This document shows positions 57,079-64,000 of a DNA stretch of 64,000 nucleotides, one piece after another. The stretch is from assembly GCA_963920575.1 (NCBI GenBank), contig OY986969.1, positions 5,218,001-5,282,000 on the forward strand. Direction: 5' to 3'. The position numbers were made by a program, and so were the translations under genes. The notes under the pieces are model-generated. The model was not told the DNA's origin and made no database searches. It was given only the letters and a program-made list of their open reading frames with translations. Each line of letters begins with the position of its first letter. Position 1 is the first letter of the stretch. This stretch comes from Narthecium ossifragum. Taxonomy: Eukaryota > Streptophyta > Magnoliopsida > Dioscoreales > Nartheciaceae.

Positions 57079-58983
57079 ATGGCACCGACGCTCCTAATCA
57101 AGCTTGCTCGATCAGAGTCTATGCTTCATGCTCGTATTACCAAGCTTGCTTATGCAGAACCTTACATATTAAAACAAGAGAAAAAACACTACCGTCATTC
57201 ATGTGAAGTTCAAGAAGGGAAGATTGCCCACAAAGGGGATATTAGGGCCTTGAGTTATGGTCGGATCAAGGCAATCATGCTTCATCCTATAACTAATACT
57301 TATCCCACATTAGAGATCTCATGCCTTGGAGAGCGGATGATCCTAAAGGAGCTCAGTTGGGAGCAACATCAGCACTGCTCCTATGGTTTGATTTCCGATT
57401 ATGCCGAGTGGGGATGTTCGTTGTTGGAGGATGAGGGCCCTATGGTCCACAATATTGGCATTGCGGGGGCTATTTATTGCTCGTTGGGACATTATGTCAT
57501 TGATGAGCAGCTCTTTTGTGGTTTGATCGAGAGGTGGTGCCCAAAGACATTTACCTTCGTTTTTCTCTATGGGGAGTGGACTATCATTTTGTTGGACATT
57601 TTTCACCTCACAGGCCTTCCCATTGTTGGCGATTTTTATGATGAGTACATTCCAGATCCAGATCATGTCTTTGTCAATGCTAAGGAAAGGTTGGAATATC
57701 ATCTGTTCTTTCATATTACCCATAAGCTTTTGCAAATATGGGAGTATCTGCGTGTTGAAGGTAACATGGTTGTTCCTTTTGAGACCTGGGTCTAATATTT
57801 CTACAGGGGTCCACTCCGATTCTGCCCTGAGGATGCATGCTCCTCCGAACAGGGAACAATATTCTGGGGATTTTGATCCGGTTAAGGAGTTCGGACGAGA
57901 GCTTTACATAGCGGCTTTTATTTCTGTCTGGTTATGTCGCTACGTGGTTCCTGGTGTTGATTTTGGGGTTCGCCAGGGGGTATTTGTAGCAGCCTCTTGG
58001 ATGGCTGAAGGACGTGCTTTGTCTTTAGCTCCAGCGGCATTGTGTTCTTTTTATAGAGGGAGAAGAGTCATGTGCGAACACCCTTCTGGTCCTGGTTTCG
58101 CTAAGATGAGCTAAGGGATTCATATTTTGGGAGGTTGGGTATATCATCACTTGAGAGGGACTTTCTTAAAAAATGCTTTCAAGTTATGGAACCTTCCTAA
58201 GTTTGAGGAAGGTTTTCATCTTCCAGCCTTACGGGATTCCATGTTTCACTCTCCTATGAAATTTTCAGTAGAAGGGGCGCAAGACAGACTTGATTCGAAG
58301 ATGCTTTCGTGATCCAGCCGACTGCATATCCTGCCAGAATTAAGAGCGGCTATTGGTATTCAGCGAGTACCACAGAGGTTGGATCAAACATTGCTCACTT
58401 CTTTATCGCCATTCATTGTGGTATACTTACTTGGAGATTGGCCTCTCAAGAATCAGTCATGTATGCAGAGCCCTACAACCCGCATAGGGTGGTGAGGCAA
58501 TTTGGTTTTGACCAGGACATACCTTATGCTAGCCTTTTGTATCCTTTGGAGGAGAATCGTCCTGAGGTATTTTATTGTCATTAGGAGCACCACCTTAGGC
58601 CGGGTGATGGAGAGAAGCTGTTCTATACTTTCAGCGACAAACGAGGGAGAACTTCTATTGCTTGGGCTAGATGGTGGGTGGATGGCACACATGCCTTCTT
58701 TTCCACCATTGTCCCTCAGTTACGATCAGGGACGTTAAAAGGGTCGTCCTCGCTTGAGGTAAGAGAGTGGACTGATTATGTTTTATATTCCCCTCGGGCA
58801 GACTGTTGGGATTCTGTGTGCCAAGCTTCTTCTGTAGGAAAGAAATCCAAGGCTCATGATCTCAAGAGGTGTGAAGGCCTCATCATAAAGCGCTTTGGAA
58901 AAAGGCTACAAGAGGAATGGAGTTTATTTGATGCTGAAGCCAATTTTAGAAAGAAGGCTCTAGCGATTCGAGGGCCGTTTTAG
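57079..58983 (+). pseudogene. Plant mobile domain (PMD) protein, decayed
   Basis: The PMD fold occurs in plant MAIN/MAIL proteins and in many transposon-borne proteins. From ATG 57079 the frame holds LIERWCPKTFTFVFLYGEW, then TIILLDIFHLTGLPIVGD, the classic PMD core. After a frameshift near 57790 the match continues: FGRELYIAAFISVWLCRYVV, ASWMAEGRALSLAPAALCSF and YRG. It is broken by a TAA at 58112-58114, a TGA near 58310 with a further frame change, and a TAG near 58582. The following sequence (YNPHRVVRQFGFDQDIPY, WARWWVDGTHAFF) is also seen in such transposon proteins. It ends with TAG at 58981-58983. It is a relic of a transposon-carried rather than a housekeeping gene, by the damage and context. 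Confidence 0.75.
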
Positions 58984-59124
58984 CCAACGTTCAGAAGGTT
59001 TGGACTCTTTCCCCCATTTATTAAATTTCGCTAGTCCTTTCTTCCCTCCCTTTTTTTTATATACTTTTCCTTTTTACAGCCCATCCATGGCATAGGGAAG
59101 AGGTTACAATGCGTAGAGGCCATC

Positions 59125-60110
59125 AAAGGATAGGCTTGCTTTGTCCAAAAGGAAGAAGGTTGCATATGAAACACCTCAAGCTAATGATGTCTTGGAGCTT
59201 AGCATAGCTGAAGAGGTTGCTTCAAGCGCTTTGACTGATACTTTGCCTGATGATTTGGTGAATTTGTCTACTGACGAATTGATAACTGTAGTTACGGCTA
59301 TTTGTCACGATTTCACATGAGAGCAGCAACTATGTATCGAGGTTGCCAGTCCCCCTACCCCTATAGTACAACCAGTTATTAAGACTGGGAGGAGAGATAC
59401 AGGCTCTTCTAGAGCCCCTATTGTTTCGCCTGCAGCTCTCGCCGGTCGTCTTGATTCAGGCGCCCTTCATCAGTCCTTAGTCGACCTTTGAACGGAGACC
59501 GAGAAGAGAATGTAGAAGATATATCTGCCTCAGCTAATAGCTCATCGTAATTGAGACCTTGGATGTACATATCGCGGAGTTGATTCGTTTCTTGCCTCAG
59601 CAGGACCTTGGCTCATCTTCCTTGAAGAAGAACTTGGAGCTTCTTTCATCGCAGGCCTCTTTATACCGATCAGAGTCTCTCAAGGAGGATGAGGCATCTC
59701 AGAAGTGCAAGAAGACTTTTCATGAGCTTTCCAAGCAAGTTGAGTCCATTGAATCAGAAATGACGGAGATATGCCAGAGCCAAGCAAGTCTTCTTCCGCA
59801 AATTAAGGAACGGGAGGTAGGGATAGCTACACTCAGAGCTAAATTGCAGGAGGAAGAGGAATTACGAAGGATTCTTATTGACCAAGCTACTGCTTTGGAG
59901 AAGAGCAAGTTAACAGGTTCGTCTACTCTGGAGGAGCTGCGACGAGTTCGTGCTAATGCAGTGGCGTCCTTAGATGCCCTTGAGGAGAGCTCGAGAGCTG
60001 ATGATCTTCGGGCAGAGCTGGATGATATCTACATGACCTTAGAGATGTGGGGGTCTCGAGATCTCTTTCTTTTTCTTTCTCTATGTAGCACTTGTCCAGC
60101 TCGTATATAA
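59125..60110 (+). pseudogene. C-terminal coiled-coil part of the PMD gene
   Basis: After a spacer that may be an intron, coding-like sequence resumes (ANDVLELSIAEEVASS, DDLVNLSTDELITVV) with several stops. It then becomes an open stretch (59559-60110) rich in Glu, Leu, Ser and Lys, with heptad-like strings such as FHELSKQVESIESEMTEI and IATLRAKLQEEEELRRIL. A long C-terminal coiled coil after a PMD is common in transposon-borne members of this family. That both parts form one gene is inferred from order and strand. Confidence 0.55.
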
Positions 60111-60694
60111 TGCGATCCCCTTTCTTATATATTGTCATAGATTCATATTTTGTGAATAAAGCTCTTATTCCCTCTTTTTTCCAATATTTTGATGTAGCAT
60201 GGATAGAAATTTGATTCGGACTGCAATGATATTGTAAGAAGCTTTTGCTTGTGCTTCTTGTTTTGATGAGAAAAAGGCCGCAACATAGGAGCAAAATAGA
60301 TGAGGGTGGTAAGAGAACAGTGGCAGGGTGTACTTGCCAGAGCAGAAAAGGTGGCGCCGGGTTGATCTGAACGCTGTCGGAGAAGGAGAGATCCGGTGGG
60401 TTCGTGGGCGTCATGAGGGAGCAGCGTGGCCAATTTTGACTCTATCCTCCAGCGATTCAGTCAGCAATGGCATAGGAGACCGGCGATCCCTCTTATGCAC
60501 TTCTTTATGGGGCTTTTTCGGTGAAGAAGAAATAGGTCGACGGCGGAGGCCGGCGACGGGGGTCAGTGAGAAGAAAATAAATATGATGGCGCTCCGCTGT
60601 TGTGGAGGAGGAAGTGTCCGGCCAAGGTGGAACTCATTGTAGATCTCAGCCGGGAGAGCAAAACCATCGGTGGGCGGTACCAAGCCCGGTGTCA
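60111..60694. other. Unassigned sequence
   Basis: AT-rich to about 60240, then moderately GC-rich to 60680 with frames that carry no recognised domain. Confidence 0.4.
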
Positions 60695-61030
60695 GGACAC
60701 ATAGAAAGTAACTTGTATAAATATAATTTGTACAATTACAAAAAAAATGGAAAGTAACTTGTACAAATATAACTTGTATACATGGAAAATAACTTGTACA
60801 CTTGCAAAAATATTGGAAAGTAACTTGTACAAATGTAACGTGTACACATAGAAAGTAACTCGTACAATTGCAAAAAAGTGACAAGTAACTTACCATTCCA
60901 ATAGAATTGCGGCAAGTAACTACCAAAATGGTGGTGGAAAGCAAGTACAAAAATGTGAAAAATGACTAATAGAATTGCGAAAAGTAATTTCCAAAATTAT
61001 GAAAAGTAACTACCACCATACTTACTTTTC
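60695..61030. repeat. Irregular GTAACTTGTACAA repeat
   Basis: The strings GAAAGTAACTTGTA, TACAATTGCAAAAA and AAATAT(A)AACTTGTACA recur every 35-60 bases to about 60890, then a GAAAAGTAACTACCA variant follows. The phase is irregular, so no single unit length is given. Confidence 0.7.
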
Positions 61031-61869
61031 ATAATTTTGGTATTTTTCACCTACTTCCTAAGCGTATTTTCTTATTTTTCAACATTTTTTCCCGTTTCTA
61101 TTATTTTCCCCGATTTTTTCCTACTTTTCCTTGCTTATTCTCTCTCCTCTCACATTTTCTCTCGTCATCCCCCATCTCCTCACACCCCCCCCCCCCTCGG
61201 CCGTCCGTCAAGATCTTGCCGCTCGATCTCCTCAGCCCCCCCCCCCGGCTGTCCGTCCCGATCACTCCTTCCCCGATGCCCCCGTCGTGATCCTCTTCAC
61301 CAACGACCACCGAGCTCTCCGACGGGATCGCAACCTCCCCACCCCGACCTCCCGTTCACCGACGGCGACGAGATCTCTGACCTCCCCACCCCAACCTCTT
61401 CCTCCTTCCGACCTCCCCAGGATCCCATTCACTGACGGGATCTACGACCTCACCATCCCCTTCACTGACAGCGACGGGATCTCCAACCTCCCCATCTGAT
61501 CCCGATCGGCCTTCTACTGATGACCTCTCCATCACCACCTCAGATGACCTCGGTAAGGAAGGCGAAGCGTCAGGAAGCCCAAGCGTCGTGGGAGGGTATT
61601 TTGGACATTAAAAAAATACATCTAAGCATAACCATATGACAGGGTAGTAAACGCCTTAAGGAAAATGTATCCGGACTTACAACTAAATATTTCCTTATCA
61701 AAGACACAAACGACAATTAATCGTATATCTTTCCTGTCAAAAGTGCTCGGAAAAATAACATTTGAGTTTCATCACAATGAAACTAATTATGTCAAAAGTG
61801 ATTTCTATGCATGATATCATTTTGCATTATGGATCAATGATCCGATTGGGGTACATGATAAGTACATGC
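61031..61869. other. C-rich patch and unassigned sequence
   Basis: 61150-61560 is C-rich, with C runs of 13 and 12 at about 61185 and 61235 each followed by GGC(C/T)GTCCGTC; the frames are low-complexity. 61560-61869 shows nothing definite. Confidence 0.45.
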
Positions 61870-62075
61870 TCTCGATCGGTAGACATTTACCGATCGCGCC
61901 ATCTAATCTATTGGTAGTGTTTTACTGATGAATTAGATCAACAAATTGGTAGATATCTACCGATTGAATGTATGAATCATCTGATCGGTAGATGTATACC
62001 GATCGAGTCACCTAATCCATCGGTAGTATTTTACCGATAAATTAGCATCCTCAATCGGTAAACATCTACCGATCG
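61870..62075. repeat. Six palindromes of the ATCGGTAGA-type
   Basis: Six units resembling ATCGGTAGACATCTACCGAT lie about every 33-42 bases, alternating with CACCTAATC(C/T)AT-type spacers. A TATA-like CATAAATACAC follows at 62093. The layout resembles the palindrome clusters in the LTRs, but no LTR ends were found. Confidence 0.75.
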
Positions 62076-62079
62076 AGGA

Positions 62080-62660
62080 GCATGTGCCGTCATAAATACA
62101 CATATCTTTATCCATGGATCAATACTGGTAGTGGTGGTGATGGCTTTGACTGTCTTTTTCATGAATGTAAAGACTAATCAGCGACGACAAAATGGAAAGT
62201 GCCACAGCTGAGGAACCCATATGTGACATGACCTTCCTTTAGCCCTCGTTTGGTTGAGGGATAAAGGGGGATAAAGTGATAACCCCATTTTATCCCCACT
62301 CTTTATCCAAATATCAAAGTAATGATTATGAGGTTACAACTATTTCACTTACCCCATTCCTCTCCATGTTTTCTTACCCTTATTTTTTAACTCCACTTTT
62401 TCTAAGCCCATCTAATCCAATCCCTTATTAACCCTAAAAAACTGTGCAGGTGATTTTGAAGTCTGGCCAATTGTATGGCGACACATATATGCATGCGGCG
62501 ACACATATGCATGCATGATGTTCATCACCATGACCGTGGTCTTGGCTCAGAATTCCAGAGCCTGGGCCATATGTCAGTGATCCTCGGGATGGTTTTGAAT
62601 AATGACCATCGTCGTTAGCATTCAGTTCCTGTCTTTATATTTCATCAACTTATCTTTTGA
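62080..62660. other. Unassigned sequence with a possible miniature element end
   Basis: CCCTCGTTTGGTTGAGGG at 62241 followed by GATAAAGGGGGATAAAG resembles the end of a miniature DNA transposon; no matching right end was found. GGCGACACATAT(AT)GCATGC is duplicated near 62477. Confidence 0.4.
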
Positions 62661-64000
62661 GGCTTTGGGATTGTGGCTTGGCACAAGGTGTGTTTACCTG
62701 TTAAGGCTGGGGGTCTTGGGGTGAGAAATATGGAAGTCTGGCAGAGGGCGTTGAAGGCTAGAAGAGTGGCTGCTATGCTTCAGGATGAGGGCTCGGTGTG
62801 GTCTCTTATGGCAAGGGCCAAGTACCGGTGGCAAGGCGTTGTGCCGCAGGTCTGGGCTAGGAGGTTGGCTTCTGTCCATTGGAAAGACCTGTGCGAGGCA
62901 GCGGGGGAGCTTCGTTGTGGGCTCCGGTGGTCGCCGGGGATAGGGAGCAAGGTCAGTGTCCTGAAGGACGCGTGGGTGATGGAGGAGCCGTTGGAACGGC
63001 GGCCTGCTCTGTTTTTGGGGAATGGCGACTGTGAGGACATGGTGGTCGGAGACCTTATGAGGGATGGGGCGTGGTGTATGGATAGATTGACTGAGTTGCT
63101 GGGTGAGAGCTTGGCGGTGGAGGCGAGCTCCTTGGCGGTGAGGGGGGATGGCGATCAGTGGAGGTGGACTTTAGATGCTAAGGGGATGGTGACGACGGCG
63201 TCGGTGTACTCCGCTGCGTTGAAGGAATCCTTTCCGGAGGTTTGTCGGCCGGATGGTGAGGAATGGAGGTCGCTGTGGCGGTTGCGAGCATCTCCACGGG
63301 TTAAGCATTTCTTGTGGAAGGCATGGCATGGCAGAGTCCTGGTCCGGGAGTTCCTGTGGCGTGCACGCGTGTGCACTGAGCGGGAGTGTCCGAGGTGCGG
63401 AGCGGAGGTAGAGACTATAGACCACGCGTTGGTGCTGTGTGCCTTTGCGCAGCAGGTGATTCGGTGGGTTGCTGCGCGATGCGGTGAAGAAAGGGAGTGG
63501 AGTCCGGCGGAGGTCCGGGTGGCCTTGGTGGGTTCGTCTTCCTCCTCACCGGGCGCTGCCATGCTCAAGTCTTACATCGCCTATGGGTTGTGGGGAGTCT
63601 GGAAGGACAGAAACAAGCTGGTCTTTGGGGAAAGAGGGGAGCTTGTTGCAGAGGTCGCTCGGAGGGCGTGTCGGCTGGCAGAGGAGTTCTTCAAGGTGCC
63701 GCGGCGGCTTGGTGGGGCGAGGCGTTTGCGGGAGGATGGAGCTTTGGTCGTTCAGGGGGATGCGTCGTGGGAGCTGCACACGAAGGCAGCTGCGATTGGC
63801 GTCGTGGCTGTGGGAGAGGAAGATGATGGGCGACAGTGGGCGGCTGGTGAGATGGTGGCTGCTGCCTCTGTTTTAGAGGCTGAATTGTTGGCGATGGGCC
63901 TAGCAGTGCGTGTGGCGGTCAGTAAGGGGGTGAGGAAGTTGGTGGTGGAGTCTGATTGTATGGCAGCTGTGGACATCCTCAGTGGAGGGAGGTTGTGGCC
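62661..64000 (+). CDS. LINE-type polyprotein C-terminus (zf-RVT and RNase H), open at window end
   Basis: One frame is open from 62661 (after TGA 62658-62660) to the last base, over 440 codons, with no stop. The first ATG is 62730, but the coding match starts earlier (WHKVCLPVKAGGLGVRN), so this is the distal part of a longer polyprotein rather than a protein with its own start. Counting from 62730, a zf-RVT region covers about residues 155-240 (LWRLRASPRVKHFLWKAWHG; CPRC at about 218; DHALVLC at about 231-236). A plant-type RNase H follows from about 342 with Asp (GDASW), Glu (LEAELLAMG) and Asp (ESDCMAAVD) in place. Such a pair is typical of plant L1-like retrotransposons, where RNase H removes RNA from the cDNA hybrid. 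The reverse transcriptase itself is not seen upstream, so the copy appears 5'-truncated. It is GC-rich and undamaged, unlike its neighbours. Confidence 0.85.

Overview
The window is nuclear DNA from a flowering plant. This rests on seven GT-AG introns in a plant MACPF-family gene, on Ty1/copia, Ty3/gypsy, Mutator-like, Harbinger-like and LINE sequences of plant type, and on a plant mobile domain coding relic. I cannot name the species. Only one gene looks intact and host-like; most of the rest is nested, decayed transposable elements and tandem or palindromic repeats. A 200-base run of N at 1989-2188 is an assembly gap.

Layout. 1-1072 is an AT-rich palindromic array. 2551-3031 holds a broken start of an S1/P1-type nuclease gene. 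3032-10725 is AT-rich sequence with short repeats and two copies of a 98-bp miniature inverted-repeat element. 10726-15975 (minus strand) is a complete seven-exon MACPF-domain gene of 608 codons, nearest in my judgement to the Arabidopsis At1g14780 subfamily, with a small upstream ORF in its leader. 19748-22491 is a Harbinger-like DNA element split by a solo LTR (20842-22479). 22763-28813 is a full-length but decayed Ty1/copia element with a perfect 5-bp target duplication. 30345-44989 is a Ty3/gypsy element of Athila/Tat type. Its 5' LTR is split by one solo LTR (31316-33788), its RNase H region by a second (35725-38099), and its 3' spacer contains a truncated LTR (40367-41577). 45447-46751 is a truncated Mutator-like transposase. 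47930-48740 is a diverged 137-bp tandem repeat. 49479-52664 is a foldback element with two 962-bp arms and a 10-bp target duplication. 52985-56820 combines GC-rich blocks with a 1.6-kb minisatellite that changes orientation twice. 57079-60110 is a decayed plant-mobile-domain gene with a coiled-coil tail. From 62661 to the window end an undamaged reading frame encodes the C-terminal part of a LINE-type polyprotein (zf-RVT and RNase H).

The most unusual pattern lies in the LTRs. Several LTRs of different families, on both strands, carry arrays of the palindrome ATCGAT (usually inside GATCGATC) just upstream of a TATA-like box. Neighbouring copies are mostly 19-24 bp apart, close to two helical turns. 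Flanks and linkers differ between families, so the spacing looks conserved while the surrounding sequence is not. A related layout, a 20-bp palindrome repeated six times upstream of a TATA-like box, occurs at 61870-62075.

The genes do not form an operon or pathway. The MACPF gene is the only evident functional host unit. Coordinates of exons, LTR ends and target duplications were read by hand from the sequence; family names are from recognised motifs, not from database searches.
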